Source: Longispora sp040681875
GTDB lineage: Bacteria; Actinomycetota; Actinomycetes; Mycobacteriales; Micromonosporaceae
Length of the DNA stretch: 64,000 nt
Direction of reading: 5' to 3'
Assembly: GCF_040681875.1 (NCBI RefSeq)
Contig: NZ_JBFAZP010000016.1
Location: 1 to 64,000, forward strand
The notes beneath the pieces were generated by a model. The model was not told the DNA's origin. It worked only from the letters and a program-made list of their open reading frames with translations, and did no database searches. Of the stretch, positions 1 through 7,571 are shown in pieces. The position numbers were made by a program, and so were the translations under genes. Each line of letters opens with the position of its first letter. The first letter of the stretch is position 1.

Positions 1-12
1 CGGTGCGCACAT
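1..12 (-). CDS. Start of a truncated gene (left edge)
   Basis: Only four codons (Met-Cys-Ala-Pro) are visible before the window ends. The ATG is preceded by GGAGG at good spacing and by leader copy 1 with its promoter, so this is very probably the start of another gene of the leader-controlled set. The product cannot be named. Confidence 0.6.
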
Positions 13-13
13 G

Positions 14-102
14 GGGGCCTCCTGGACTGGTGTGGCGGTCGGGGGGGGGGGGCCAACCCCTCAGTATGGTTTAATTCTACATGCCTAAGTGGTGATGGTC
101 AA
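14..102 (-). promoter_or_regulatory. Promoter plus pseudoknot leader, copy 1
   Basis: Reading the minus strand: -35 TTGACC (97-102), 17-nt spacer, -10 TAGAAT (74-79), then a GGGG/CCCC hairpin with loop TTGGCC, then the invariant CGCCACACC (29-37) and the ribosome binding site. The 3' side of the hairpin is a run of 12 C (41-52 on the plus strand), unlike the balanced stems of the other copies. Loop TGGC can pair with GCCA of the CGCCACACC motif. Confidence 0.8.
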
Positions 103-114
103 CCCTTGATCCGG

Positions 115-153
115 GGCGTCGGCCGGCCGATCGGCGCGCGGCCGGCCGACGCC
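115..153 (-). terminator. Terminator-like hairpin
   Basis: A perfect 14-bp inverted repeat (115-128 with 140-153, 11-nt loop) lies directly after the stop codon at 157. It separates this transcript from the next promoter. There is no clear U-run, as is common in high-GC actinomycetes. Confidence 0.7.
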
Positions 154-156
154 TGC

Positions 157-729
157 TCAGCCTGACCGCTCGACCCGGTAGCGCGCCTCGTCGGCCGGGT
201 CCACGGCCGCAATGACCTTCTCGGTCATCGGGCGCTCGCCGTAGACCGGGCCCAGGTCCAGGCGGTAGGAGCGTCCGGCGTACTCCGGGGCGGGGAAGCC
301 TGGGTAAGCGTCGCTGACCCGCAAGACGTCCGCCTCGATGCCGTAGGCGAACCCGTCGGTCACCCGCACCCGGGTGCCGACCGGGTAGGCGGTGGCGAAG
401 TTCACCCCGGTCGGGCAGTGCAGGCACACCGCGACCAACGTCTGGTCCGGGCCGTCGATGATCTCGCCCCGGTTGTGGTAGAGCACGACGCCGCAGCCGG
501 GGCGCGCGCAGACCGCGCGGGAGAACGACAGGTCCTCGCCGACCGCGCGCCGCTGCGCGCCGAGCGTCGTGAATGGCTGCCGGGAGCCCCGGCAGCCGGC
601 GCCGTTCGCCTTGTGGGTGAAGAGGGTGGCGCGGTCGGCGCGGACGCGGACGTCCGTCCGGCCGCAGGTCGCGCAGCGGGGCGCGGTCAGCTCCGCGGCC
701 GAGATCTCTTTCAGCGGGCTCGAGTTCAT
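157..729 (-). CDS. Cys-rich hypothetical protein, 190 aa
   Basis: I do not recognise this family. The N-terminal half has metal-ribbon-like Cys pairs (CATCGR near residue 19, CARPGCG near 75 and CLHCPTG near 102). The C-terminal half is rich in short beta-type segments (VGTRVRVTDGFAYG). The start at 729 is chosen for the GGAGG upstream in leader 2. It is transcribed alone from its own promoter-leader and ends at a strong hairpin. A DNA-, RNA- or zinc-binding accessory role is only a guess from the Cys pattern. Confidence 0.75.
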   Translation of the reverse strand: MNSSPLKEISAAELTAPRCATCGRTDVRVRADRATLFTHKANGAGCRGSRQPFTTLGAQRRAVGEDLSFSRAVCARPGCGVVLYHNRGEIIDGPDQTLVAVCLHCPTGVNFATAYPVGTRVRVTDGFAYGIEADVLRVSDAYPGFPAPEYAGRSYRLDLGPVYGERPMTEKVIAAVDPADEARYRVERSG

Positions 730-826
730 CGTTCCTCCGTGGTTGGTGTGGCGGATGCCTGGCGGAGCAGTGCCAACCCCTCCGCCTTGCTGGTTTAATT
801 CTACATGCTTGCGAAGGGTGAGGCAA
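730..826 (-). promoter_or_regulatory. Promoter plus pseudoknot leader, copy 2
   Basis: -35 TTGCCT (821-826), 17-nt spacer, -10 TAGAAT (798-803). The hairpin at 761-786 has a 7-bp GGCGGAG/CTCCGCC stem around the conserved loop TTGGCA (771-776). CGCCACACC is at 745-753, 7 nt after the stem and 14 nt before the start region. Confidence 0.85.
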
Positions 827-858
827 CCCCGGGGCCGAACTGTTTCCGGCCCCTGGGG
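827..858 (-). terminator. Terminator-like hairpin
   Basis: An 11-bp GC stem with one bulge (827-837 with 847-858) follows the stop of the phosphatase gene at 863. It abuts the -35 box of the next promoter, so adjacent units are packed tightly. Confidence 0.55.
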
Positions 859-862
859 TCGT

Positions 863-1723
863 TCATGGGAGGTCGATCACCAGGGCGGCGGCGTTGTCCA
901 GGTGCGCGCGTCCCTGCCGGGAAGCCAGGGTCAAGGCGCGGGCGGTGGCCTCGGGGCTGGCGAGCGCTTGCAGAGCCCTGGTCACGACGCCGAAGCCGAG
1001 TCGGCGGTGTACTCCGTCGCTGCACAGCAGCAGCCGGCGAACGGGCCTGTGAAACGTCGTCGCCCCGATATGCCCATGCCGGAGCGAAGAGGTCAGCAGA
1101 TGCTCGCCCGGCGTCCCGGGTGTCACGGTCCGACCGCTTCGGCGCTCATCCTCGGCGACAGTGTGGTCCACGGTGAGGGCGTAGACCTTCTCGTCGGACG
1201 TCAAGGCGTAGGCGCGGGCGTCACCTGCCCAGCTCACCACCACTCCGCCGCCGGTCGTCGGCGCGGCGACCACCACGGCGGCACTGCCCCGCTCGCCGTC
1301 CTCGGCGCGCTCCTCGGTCAGCAGATGCCACGCCGCGCGCGCGTTGGCCAGCGCCCCGGCCGGCCCGGTGTGCACGGCGCTGACGGCGCACGCCCAGGCC
1401 GCGAAGCTGCCGGCGAACTGCGCGGCGGGGCTGTCGCCCACCCCGTCGGCCAGCGCCCACGCCGCGCGCCGGGTCATCGGGTCGACGTGGGTGGCCACGG
1501 CGTCGGCCTGCCACAGCCGGTCGCCCCGGTCCAGGGCCTGGCCGGTCCGGGCGTCCCTGGCGGCGAGACCCCAGTTCCGGGGGTCGTAGAAGAGTTCCAC
1601 GCACTCCGGGCAGGTGAACGGGTGCAGGGTCTGCGGGTCGAACGCGAAGGGCGCGCTGTCAACGCACGTCATGCAGTGCACCAGCGGCCGGGTGTCGCCG
1701 GTAGGTGCGGCCAGAGCGGGCAT
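863..1723 (-). CDS. PP2C-family Ser/Thr phosphatase with N-terminal Cys motif
   Basis: Predicted metal-dependent protein phosphatase of 286 aa. PP2C hallmarks are visible in order: ALADGVGDS (about 120-128), SWAGDARAYAL (about 184), LLCSDGVHRRL (about 250) and DNAAALVIDLP at the C-terminus. Ahead of these, residues 15-45 carry CMTC and CPEC, which could bind zinc. Phosphatases of this shape occur on actinomycete mobile elements, but the substrate is unknown. The start at 1723 has AGGAG seven bases upstream. It is a monocistronic unit under leader copy 3. Confidence 0.85.
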   Translation of the reverse strand: MPALAAPTGDTRPLVHCMTCVDSAPFAFDPQTLHPFTCPECVELFYDPRNWGLAARDARTGQALDRGDRLWQADAVATHVDPMTRRAAWALADGVGDSPAAQFAGSFAAWACAVSAVHTGPAGALANARAAWHLLTEERAEDGERGSAAVVVAAPTTGGGVVVSWAGDARAYALTSDEKVYALTVDHTVAEDERRSGRTVTPGTPGEHLLTSSLRHGHIGATTFHRPVRRLLLCSDGVHRRLGFGVVTRALQALASPEATARALTLASRQGRAHLDNAAALVIDLP

Positions 1724-1819
1724 TGGTACTCCTCGGGTCGGTGTGGCGGGTCAGCGGTGGAGGAGTGCCAACCCCTCCACCGCTGGTTTAATTCTACATG
1801 CTTAAGTGATTGTTGGGAA
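1724..1819 (-). promoter_or_regulatory. Promoter plus pseudoknot leader, copy 3
   Basis: -10 TAGAAT (1791-1796) with a weak -35 TTCCCA 17 nt upstream (1814-1819), which lies inside the 3' end of the preceding coding sequence. The hairpin at 1752-1785 is the longest of the set (14 bp including one G-U), loop TTGGCA (1766-1771). CGCCACACC is at 1740-1748, only 3 nt after the stem. The extended stem CAGCGGTGGAGG/CCTCCACCGCTG differs from copy 2 yet pairs fully, which is compensatory change. Confidence 0.85.
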
Positions 1820-2332
1820 GTCCTCCAGGGGGGTGACGTAAATGGGCCGGTACAGCTGGGCCAGATACTCGGCGTGCGCGAGCGCCTGGTGCGCCGCGCC
1901 GTGCAGGCCGGCGCGGCGCAGACGTTCGGCCTCGGTCAAGGGGTCGGCCACCTGCCAGCGCTGACCCTCGCCGGGCTCGGCCAGCGCGGACAGCGACCGC
2001 GCCCGCCGGTCGAACTCCGGGCCGAGCAGGGCGCGCGGCTCGCCGTTGCGCCACCAGTCGCACACCCCGCACCCAGGGCCGTGCTCCCGCCTCCAACTGG
2101 CGAACGGTCGGCGCGGAATGGTGACGCTGGTGGCGGCCTGGGCGACCAGACACACGTGGCCGGGCTCGGCGGTGATGCCGGCGACCCAGAACCGACCATG
2201 CTGGTCGCGGGCGCGCAGACGTCGCGCGCCGGGCATCGTCGCGGCCCAGGCGGTCGCCTCGGCCTTGGCGGTGGTGGTCAGGATCGCCAGAACCCGCAGG
2301 CCGGCGCGCCCGATCGTGGTCAGGTTGAGCAT
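1802..2332 (-). CDS. Hypothetical protein, 176 aa
   Basis: Unrecognised. It begins with a moderately hydrophobic helix (LNLTTIGRAGLRVLAILTTTAKAEATAWA). The middle has a CGVCDWW motif near residue 106, and the C-terminal half is alpha-helical and Ala/Leu-rich with a PIYVTPLEDFP end. The start at 2332 has GAAGG upstream; a start 18 codons earlier has no such site. It is the second gene of a two-gene unit behind 2391-2801, with a strong hairpin between them. Confidence 0.65.
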   Translation of the reverse strand: MLNLTTIGRAGLRVLAILTTTAKAEATAWAATMPGARRLRARDQHGRFWVAGITAEPGHVCLVAQAATSVTIPRRPFASWRREHGPGCGVCDWWRNGEPRALLGPEFDRRARSLSALAEPGEGQRWQVADPLTEAERLRRAGLHGAAHQALAHAEYLAQLYRPIYVTPLEDFPTIT

Positions 2333-2358
2333 GTCGAGGCCCTTCGTGGATGCGGAAG

Positions 2359-2384
2359 GGTGGGGGCGGGCACCCGCCCCCACC
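2359..2384 (-). terminator. Intra-operon GC hairpin (attenuator or terminator)
   Basis: Nearly perfect 12-bp stem (2359-2370 with 2373-2384) between the stop at 2391 and the ribosome binding site of the downstream gene. No promoter is visible after it, so expression of 1802-2332 probably relies on read-through. Confidence 0.6.
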
Positions 2385-2390
2385 ACGGTT

Positions 2391-2801
2391 CTAGCGTCCG
2401 GCGAGCGCCCCGGCCACGGCCGGGTGCGCCATGATCAGGTGGTGCAGGGTGCGGGCCCAGTAGACATCCGCCCGAGGCAAGGAGAGGTCGACGCCGGTGA
2501 TCATGACCGCCCCCGGCAACCACACGCGGATGCCGGGCAACATCGCGCCGAGCAGCAGCGAGCCGACGACGTTGCGCGCCTCCTCGCCGGACTCGATCGC
2601 CGCCCAGACCTGGACGGTGTGACTGACCATGTACATCGTGACGGGCGCGCCGATCATGCCCGCGATCATCGCCTCCATCCCGCCCTCGGTCGCCGGGGCG
2701 CCGAGGCACTCGGTCAGGGAGCCGTCGACAGCGACGGACAGGAACAGCGCGCCCTCCAGGATGACGCTGGAGCGGTTGGTGGTCAGGGGCTTGCGGGACA
2801 T
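2391..2801 (-). CDS. Hypothetical protein with hydrophobic segments, 136 aa
   Basis: Unrecognised. Two or three hydrophobic stretches (SSVILEGALFLSVAVDGS, MEAMIAGMIGAPVTMYMVSHTVQVW and VVGSLLLGAMLPGIRVWLPGAVMI) alternate with short charged loops, so a small membrane protein is possible. The start at 2801 lies six bases after GGAGGAA in leader copy 4. It leads a short operon with 1802-2332. Confidence 0.65.
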   Translation of the reverse strand: MSRKPLTTNRSSVILEGALFLSVAVDGSLTECLGAPATEGGMEAMIAGMIGAPVTMYMVSHTVQVWAAIESGEEARNVVGSLLLGAMLPGIRVWLPGAVMITGVDLSLPRADVYWARTLHHLIMAHPAVAGALAGR

Positions 2802-2899
2802 GGGTTCCTCCATGGTCGGTGTGGCGGATGCCTGGCGGAGGAGTGCCAACCCCTCCGCCTTGCTGGTTTAATTCTACATGCCTAATGGTTCCTGGTCAA
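2802..2899 (-). promoter_or_regulatory. Promoter plus pseudoknot leader, copy 4
   Basis: -35 TTGACC (2894-2899), 17-nt spacer, -10 TAGAAT (2871-2876): the best consensus match of the set. The hairpin at 2834-2859 has loop TTGGCA (2844-2849), and CGCCACACC is at 2818-2826. Nearly identical to copy 2, so these two probably arose by recent duplication. Confidence 0.88.
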
Positions 2900-2902
2900 C
2901 TG

Positions 2903-2939
2903 CGGCCCGCCCCGGCCGGGTGTCGCGCGGGGCGGGCCG
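2903..2939 (-). terminator. Terminator-like hairpin
   Basis: 11-bp inverted repeat CGGCCCGCCCC/GGGGCGGGCCG (2903-2913 with 2929-2939) just past the stop at 2944. Confidence 0.65.
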
Positions 2940-2943
2940 GTCG

Positions 2944-3450
2944 TCACGATCGGCGGGCGAGGGTGTTCAAGTAGTCGCTCTCGCTGTCGATCGGCCACCC
3001 ACGCGCCGTGTCGTAGCCGGGCAGGGCGCGGATCGCCGCGCCGCGCAACGCCTCGCAGAACTGGAAAGCCTCGCTGGTCTTCCATGTGTCGTGCTCGCAG
3101 GACTGGTACTCGTAGCAGGAGATGGCCAGGAGGATGACCAACGGGTCGACTCGCCCGAGCGGCTGGCGGTGGCGGTACAGCTCCTCAATCTCGACCTCGC
3201 CGTAGCGGTGGTTCACCGAGTCGCGGTTGGCGGCGGCGAGCATCGCCCCGACCCGGTCGGCGGTGGCGGTCGTGAGCTCCTTGCGGCGCATGACGGCCTG
3301 CTCGTGCAGCTCGGCCGATGTCCACTGTCCCGGCTCGGTCGTGGCGGTCAGGGCCGGCCAGTACCACTGGAGCGCGCCGTGCGTGGGCAGGGACAGCCCC
3401 GCGGTGACCAGCGCGCGGATGTGCTCGTCGGGAACGATCCAAGCAGACAT
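2944..3450 (-). CDS. Conserved-looking hypothetical protein, 168 aa
   Basis: Function unknown. The sequence has the look of a conserved family: MSAWIVPDEHIRALVTAGL at the N-terminus, RYGEVEIEELYRHRQ in the middle, and LLAISCYEYQSCEHDTWKTSEAF followed by ALPGYDTARGWPID near the C-terminus. I recall this last pattern from actinomycete plasmid and ICE proteins without an assigned role. The start has AGGAG eight bases upstream. It is monocistronic under leader copy 5. Confidence 0.8.
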   Translation of the reverse strand: MSAWIVPDEHIRALVTAGLSLPTHGALQWYWPALTATTEPGQWTSAELHEQAVMRRKELTTATADRVGAMLAAANRDSVNHRYGEVEIEELYRHRQPLGRVDPLVILLAISCYEYQSCEHDTWKTSEAFQFCEALRGAAIRALPGYDTARGWPIDSESDYLNTLARRS

Positions 3451-3533
3451 GTCTCTCCTGGTGGTGTGGCGAGTGGTGGGGTGCCATCCCCGATAACGCT
3501 TATAATATTACCTGAAAGCTGGGGCAGTGTCCA
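3451..3533 (-). promoter_or_regulatory. Promoter plus pseudoknot leader, copy 5
   Basis: -35 TGGACA (3528-3533), 17-nt spacer, -10 TAATAT (3505-3510) of the second promoter flavour. The minimal hairpin GGGG-ATGGCA-CCCC (3478-3491) is followed by CGCCACACC (3463-3471). The loop differs at its first base only, leaving the TGGC pairing partner intact. Confidence 0.8.
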
Positions 3534-3571
3534 CCCTGTTCGGGCGGTGATCCCGGGGCGGGAGACGCGAC

Positions 3572-3614
3572 GCGCCCCGCCCTCCGGCCGGATGGCTGGA
3601 TGAGGGCGGGGCGC
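3572..3614 (-). terminator. Terminator-like hairpin
   Basis: 12-bp stem GCGCCCCGCCCT/AGGGCGGGGCGC (3572-3583 with 3603-3614, 19-nt loop) after the stop at 3629. Confidence 0.65.
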
Positions 3615-3628
3615 GCGTTGTTCCGGGT

Positions 3629-4159
3629 CTAGGCGGTGGCGGGCGGGCGGCCTCCGCCGGTGCTCGCCCCGGCGCGTGCGTTGATCCAGGCTTGCGCGCG
3701 GCCGAGCTTCCACTTTCGCACCGTGCCGCGTGAGGTCTCCTCGACATCGTCGGGGCGGGGGAGGTAGCCGTCCGTGCCCGCTTCCCAGTCGTCCTTGCTG
3801 ATCCACACGTAGCGGTCCCACGCGCCCTTGGACACTGCGAGCAGGTCCCGGAACTGGGCGGCGGTGATCAGCTCGTCCGGGTCGCCGTCCAGTCGCACCT
3901 GCTGCACCTTCGCGGCCTTCGGCGCGGACTCGGCCACCGTCGCGCAGGCTGCGGCGTAGTCGTCGAGGTCGTCCAGTGCGAACCACTCCCCGGGCGGCAG
4001 CGCCTCGTCCTGAGCGGCGAGCGGGAACGGCACCCGGGCGCTAGCCCTGCCCTTGGGGCTTGCCCGCAGCTTGATCGTCTGTGCCGACTTGCCCAGGTGC
4101 TCGCCTGCCCCGGCGCGGTTGGTGAACCGGCGGCCGTCGGGTAGCTCGTGGATTTCCAT
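3629..4159 (-). CDS. Putative DNA-binding protein, paralog of 9011-9751
   Basis: 176 aa. Residues 10-40 (FTNRAGAGEHLGKSAQTIKLRASP) and 90-125 (DPDELITAAQFRDLLAVSKGAWDRYVW) look like two MerR/excisionase-type winged-helix motifs. The C-terminal RGTVRKWKLGRAQAWINARAG matches KVRRKWKRSTALRIAGARQ of the 9011-9751 product, and both share a DPDEL lead-in to the second helix, so they are paralogs. The start at 4159 is the first Met with a natural N-terminus. It is the second gene after 4249-5121. Confidence 0.65.
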   Translation of the reverse strand: MEIHELPDGRRFTNRAGAGEHLGKSAQTIKLRASPKGRASARVPFPLAAQDEALPPGEWFALDDLDDYAAACATVAESAPKAAKVQQVRLDGDPDELITAAQFRDLLAVSKGAWDRYVWISKDDWEAGTDGYLPRPDDVEETSRGTVRKWKLGRAQAWINARAGASTGGGRPPATA

Positions 4160-4248
4160 CGCCTGGCCCTGGTGGTCGGGGAACACTGCCCAGGCAGCGT
4201 ACCGCCCGACCCGCCGGGGTCGACGGCGCGCCAACCCCGACCGGGCCG

Positions 4249-5121
4249 TCACGGCGCGGACCGGGCCGGTGGCTCGAACCACGGCGCGCCCCCTTCCCGT
4301 CCGATGGGCTCGCTACACGCGCACTCGGGTGCGAGCACCCGAAGCCGCCGTTCGGCCCGCAGCGCCGCCGCGCGGTCGCGCTCGTCGGCGTCGGGCGGAA
4401 CCGGCGCGCCCGCAAGGTGTGCGAATCCGACCCGCTCGTCTGGTTCGGCGCGCAGGAGGGTGTCCCCGTCGAACCAGAACGCGAACCCCGAAGCCGGGTC
4501 AAGGGCGACAGGCTGGCCCTGGGGGCCGACCCGGTGGGCAGGGCACAAGCGGCCGGTGACGTGGGGTCCGCCGTACAGCGGCGTCGAGCACTGCGCGCAC
4601 AGCACGCCGGCCTCCCGCACCGCCATGGTGATCTGGTCGGCCACCGCCCGGGTGGCTAGCTCCGGCAGCTTCCGCCACTCGGGCGTCGCGGTGACCTCGT
4701 CCCACTGTTGGCGGGGCAGGAGTTGCCCGCCGGCCGCGCGCCGCGCCTGCGGGTGGTCGCGGTGCCAGATCGCGTGCGCCCAGCCGAAGCGCTCGGCCAG
4801 GTGGTCGACGATCTGGCGGCCCTCGGCGTCGGTGAGGTCCACTGGGAGGGTCACTCCGGGCACTCCGCTGCCCGGCGGGACCGCCATCACCGGCGACGGG
4901 CTCATCCGGGCCGGGCCCAGACGGCTGGCGTGCGTGCATGTGCCCTGGTTGTGCACGAGCCGGGCGACCCGCTCGGTGCCCAGCGCGGCGGCTACATCGG
5001 CCGGGTTGTGCGGATCCACGCCGGCGGCGGCCAGTGAGGCGGCCAGCTGGTCCGGCAGGGTGATGTAGCCGTCGTGGTCGAGGTGTTCGGCCCATTGGGC
5101 CCGGAAGGCGTGCGCGGTCAT
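4249..5121 (-). CDS. Cys-containing hypothetical protein, 290 aa
   Basis: Unrecognised. It has an N-terminal helical region (MTAHAFRAQWAEHLDHDGYITLPDQLAASLAAAGV), a central HAIWHRDHPQARR stretch, a ribbon-like CAQC...LCPAH near residues 185-205, and a Cys pair ECAC near the C-terminus. GGAGCG precedes the start at 5121. It is first in a two-gene operon with the DNA-binding protein 3629-4159, under leader copy 6. Confidence 0.7.
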   Translation of the reverse strand: MTAHAFRAQWAEHLDHDGYITLPDQLAASLAAAGVDPHNPADVAAALGTERVARLVHNQGTCTHASRLGPARMSPSPVMAVPPGSGVPGVTLPVDLTDAEGRQIVDHLAERFGWAHAIWHRDHPQARRAAGGQLLPRQQWDEVTATPEWRKLPELATRAVADQITMAVREAGVLCAQCSTPLYGGPHVTGRLCPAHRVGPQGQPVALDPASGFAFWFDGDTLLRAEPDERVGFAHLAGAPVPPDADERDRAAALRAERRLRVLAPECACSEPIGREGGAPWFEPPARSAP

Positions 5122-5203
5122 GGTCGCTCCAGGTGTGGCGAAGGGGTGGGAGGTGCCAACCTCCCGCTTGTTTAATTCTACATGCTCAAGGGGGTGGTGT
5201 CCA
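5122..5203 (-). promoter_or_regulatory. Promoter plus pseudoknot leader, copy 6
   Basis: -35 TGGACA (5198-5203), 17-nt spacer, -10 TAGAAT (5175-5180). This is the clearest hairpin for defining the motif: GGGAGG-TTGGCA-CCTCCC (5148-5165), a perfect 6-bp stem around the hexaloop. CGCCACACC is at 5132-5140. Confidence 0.88.
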
Positions 5204-5230
5204 TCCCGTGCCGGTCGGGGCGCGGGATGG
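5201..5230 (-). terminator. Terminator-like hairpin
   Basis: 8-bp stem CCATCCCG/CGGGATGG (5201-5208 with 5223-5230) downstream of the stop at 5274, overlapping the next promoter. Confidence 0.45.
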
Positions 5231-5273
5231 ACACGGGTGGCGCGTCGGGTGGACCGGCGCGCGGGCGGTCGGC

Positions 5274-5708
5274 CTATCCGGGCAGTCGGGGGGCGTGCTC
5301 GGCGGATGTGGTGAGCGCGAGCAGCCTGCGCCCGAGGTCCTCGGCGGTGTCGGTGCTCATGGTCAGCCACCGGCTGCCGTCCAGGTCGACGGTCTCCCCG
5401 TAGGTCTGCGGGTCCGAGCGTTGGCGGCTCAGACGCAACCGAACCAGTTCGCCGTCGTACTGGACGCGGGAGTGCCCATTGGAGACCTTGCGCCAGTCCA
5501 CGCGCCCGCTGGTGCGGTCGATCAGCCGGACCTCCGGGTAGCTGTTGGTGTCGGCCAGGAGGGAACACATGCTCACGGCGTTGCCCCAGTCGGGGAACCT
5601 CGCCACGTCCTGGAACACCTCTTCGTCCCGGCTCGCCTGGACCAGCCACCTCCAGCCGGAAGGGTCGGCGAGATCGCCGGCGGCGTGCTTGGCGCGTTCG
5701 GCGTTCAT
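5274..5708 (-). CDS. Hypothetical protein, 144 aa
   Basis: Unrecognised. A compact acidic/basic protein starting MNAERAKHAAGDLADPSGWRW with no obvious motif apart from beta-rich strands (VRLIDRTSGRVDW, VQYDGELVRLRLS). Its ATG overlaps the stop of 5705-6658 (ATGA), so the two are translationally coupled. Confidence 0.65.
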   Translation of the reverse strand: MNAERAKHAAGDLADPSGWRWLVQASRDEEVFQDVARFPDWGNAVSMCSLLADTNSYPEVRLIDRTSGRVDWRKVSNGHSRVQYDGELVRLRLSRQRSDPQTYGETVDLDGSRWLTMSTDTAEDLGRRLLALTTSAEHAPRLPG

Positions 5709-6658
5709 GACCTTTCCTCGGTGCGGGCGGGGCAGTCGGCGAGCAGGTGCCCGGTGTCGGCCCGGCCGCACCGGGCGCCGGTCACGGCCCGATTCCGCGG
5801 GCCCACGGTGACGGTCGGCTTATGCCGCCCTCCGCCGTCGGTGGCCGGGCACTGGGCCGAGGTCGGGTCGGGACTGGCCATCCACGCCGGACCGCCCTTG
5901 CGGTGCAGGGCCCGGTGGATGGGGTGTCCGCAGTGCGCACAGGTGGCGGTCTGCGTCCCGGTGGCGGACACCTCGTGTGTGCCGCGCGCCAACGGGAGGC
6001 CCTGCCGGCCCTCGCGTTGTAGAGCGATGCTGGCGTGCTCGGGGCACAGCGCCTTGGCGCGCTCGGTGTTCTGCACGTCGGTCCAGTGCACCAGGGTCGC
6101 GGCGGACAGCAGGCACCCCTTGTCCTGGCACGGAGTGGTGACCGGCCAGGCGGCGACCGCGCACCAGTCGCAGGGCACTCCGGCGCGATGGCGATAGCCG
6201 CACAACTGCACCGGCAATGGGGCCCGCGCTCGGTCGCGGTGAGCCACCCAGTGCAGGCGTAGGGTCGACACTGCGCCCGTCGGGTACAGGAGCACGGCTT
6301 CGACGTTGCCGAGGTGCCGCTGGGGCAGGGCCAGCACCAGGGCCGCAACGTCCGGACCCTCGGGCGGGGTCACGGTGTCGCCGACCCGGACCGGCACGCT
6401 CAGGTCCTTGGTGGCGGCCAGGAAGGTCGCGGTAGGCTCGCCGGTCCAGTGTCCGGTGTGGCGGTCACAGGGCTGGCCGGTCAACCGCACGATGGCGGGC
6501 TTGGGCGCGGCTTCCACGTCGGTGACGTCGAGCTGAACTGGCTCGGTCAGGCGGGCGAGGGTGTCGGCGTGGCGTGCGCCGGTGAAGATGGTCACCCGGT
6601 CGCCGGGCTGGGTGTCGGGGTTGATCAGCTTGATCTCGGAGAACAGGGCGTCGGGCAT
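5705..6658 (-). CDS. Cys/His-rich hypothetical protein, 317 aa
   Basis: Function unknown. The N-terminal part is beta-rich (GDRVTIFTGARHADTLARL). The C-terminal half contains clustered Cys/His (CDWC, CQDKGC, LCPEH, CAHCGHPIHR, CGRADTGHLLADC) compatible with zinc ribbons. The start at 6658 follows GGGAG by five bases; an ATG four codons upstream is less well placed. It is third gene of an operon started by leader copy 7, but a strong hairpin separates it from the first two genes. Confidence 0.65.
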   Translation of the reverse strand: MPDALFSEIKLINPDTQPGDRVTIFTGARHADTLARLTEPVQLDVTDVEAAPKPAIVRLTGQPCDRHTGHWTGEPTATFLAATKDLSVPVRVGDTVTPPEGPDVAALVLALPQRHLGNVEAVLLYPTGAVSTLRLHWVAHRDRARAPLPVQLCGYRHRAGVPCDWCAVAAWPVTTPCQDKGCLLSAATLVHWTDVQNTERAKALCPEHASIALQREGRQGLPLARGTHEVSATGTQTATCAHCGHPIHRALHRKGGPAWMASPDPTSAQCPATDGGGRHKPTVTVGPRNRAVTGARCGRADTGHLLADCPARTEERS

Positions 6659-6694
6659 GGTGGCTCCCATGGGTGGGCCGGATGTGCTGGCGAA

Positions 6695-6731
6695 GACCCG
6701 GGGGGGCGCTGTGCGCGCCCCCCCGGGGGTC
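6695..6731 (-). terminator. Strong GC hairpin inside operon
   Basis: A 10-bp core stem (GGGGGGGCGC with GCGCCCCCCC, 5-nt loop) plus outer pairing sits between the stop at 6734 and the start at 6658. No promoter follows, so it may attenuate the two distal genes. Confidence 0.6.
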
Positions 6732-6733
6732 GG

Positions 6734-6982
6734 TCAGGAGGAAGGCAGGCGGACCGGGTCGTCGTTCTGGGCCCGGATCCAGGCGGCGTCGTCGGCGAAC
6801 ACGGTCCGGCAGCCCGTGGTGCACCGCACCTGGCCCGGCCGCAGGCCCTGCTGTTCCACGTACACCGGAACGTCGAGGTAGCTGACAGCGCGAGGGTGCG
6901 CGCACCACCCGGACCGGCGCAGCCTGTGGATCCGATCGCCGGCCACGTCGAGGTCGGCCTGTTGGATATCAGAGTCGTTCAC
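6734..6982 (-). CDS. Small hypothetical protein, 82 aa
   Basis: Unrecognised; contains a CxxxC (CTTGC near residue 54) and a second Cys (SGWCAHPRA) that could form a small metal site. Its ATG overlaps the stop of the upstream gene 6979-7383 (ATGA), which supports it as a real coupled gene. Confidence 0.6.
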   Translation of the reverse strand: MNDSDIQQADLDVAGDRIHRLRRSGWCAHPRAVSYLDVPVYVEQQGLRPGQVRCTTGCRTVFADDAAWIRAQNDDPVRLPSS

Positions 6983-7383
6983 GAGGACTGGGCGCGCTCG
7001 ATGGTCTTGTGCGCGCTGGCGATCAGCCCGCGCAGGGCGGGCACCGTGACCTGGAACGGCAGGCCGGCGGCGGTGAGCTTCTCGACGACGTCGGAAGTCT
7101 TGAGGTGTGGGTAGCAGTAGCCGGTGCGCTCGTACTCGTCAGGCCATTCGTAGCCGTCCTTCGGCTCCACGATCAAGCACGCGGGGTCTTCACACCCTTC
7201 GCACGTGTGCGGCTCGTCCAGGTCCAGGCCGTGGTCGGTGAAAAACTGGTTGAGCAGGTCGACGGCGTCGCCGCCGTTGATCGAGCCGTCATCATCTGCC
7301 AGGGCGCGATAGGCCCCGAACAGCAAGATGATGGCCGCGCCGTTCGGGTCGGCGGCAAGCAGGTGCGGATTGGGATCCCTCAC
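6979..7383 (-). CDS. Hypothetical protein, 134 aa
   Basis: Unrecognised acidic protein with an EF-hand-like acidic stretch (ADDDGSINGGDAVDLL near residue 30) and CEGCEDPAC near 60. GTG start at 7383 with GGAGGA seven bases upstream. First gene of a three- or four-gene operon under leader copy 7. Confidence 0.65.
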   Translation of the reverse strand: MRDPNPHLLAADPNGAAIILLFGAYRALADDDGSINGGDAVDLLNQFFTDHGLDLDEPHTCEGCEDPACLIVEPKDGYEWPDEYERTGYCYPHLKTSDVVEKLTAAGLPFQVTVPALRGLIASAHKTIERAQSS

Positions 7384-7480
7384 GGATTCCTCCAGGTCGG
7401 GTGTGGCGAAATGAGCAGGGCGAGGAGTGCCAACCTCTCGACCTGCTTATAATATTACCTGATACATGCTCGTGTGGCAA
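7384..7480 (-). promoter_or_regulatory. Promoter plus pseudoknot leader, copy 7
   Basis: -35 TTGCCA (7475-7480), 17-nt spacer, -10 TAATAT (7452-7457). The extended hairpin at 7415-7446 has loop TTGGCA (7428-7433), an internal G-U, two mismatches and a re-closing GCAGG/CCTGC outer stem. CGCCACACC is at 7400-7408. Confidence 0.83.
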
Positions 7481-7571
7481 TCCCTCCTGCGCGTGCGACA
7501 CATCTCGATCATGAGCCTCAGTGCAAGCTCCGCCACATCACATGACCAGGACTGTTGGCGACTCAGGCGGG

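Noticed and set aside
569..2434. Long plus-strand open frame through the left genes
   Set aside because: Shadow of minus-strand genes in high-GC DNA; runs through promoters and terminators and has no family pattern.
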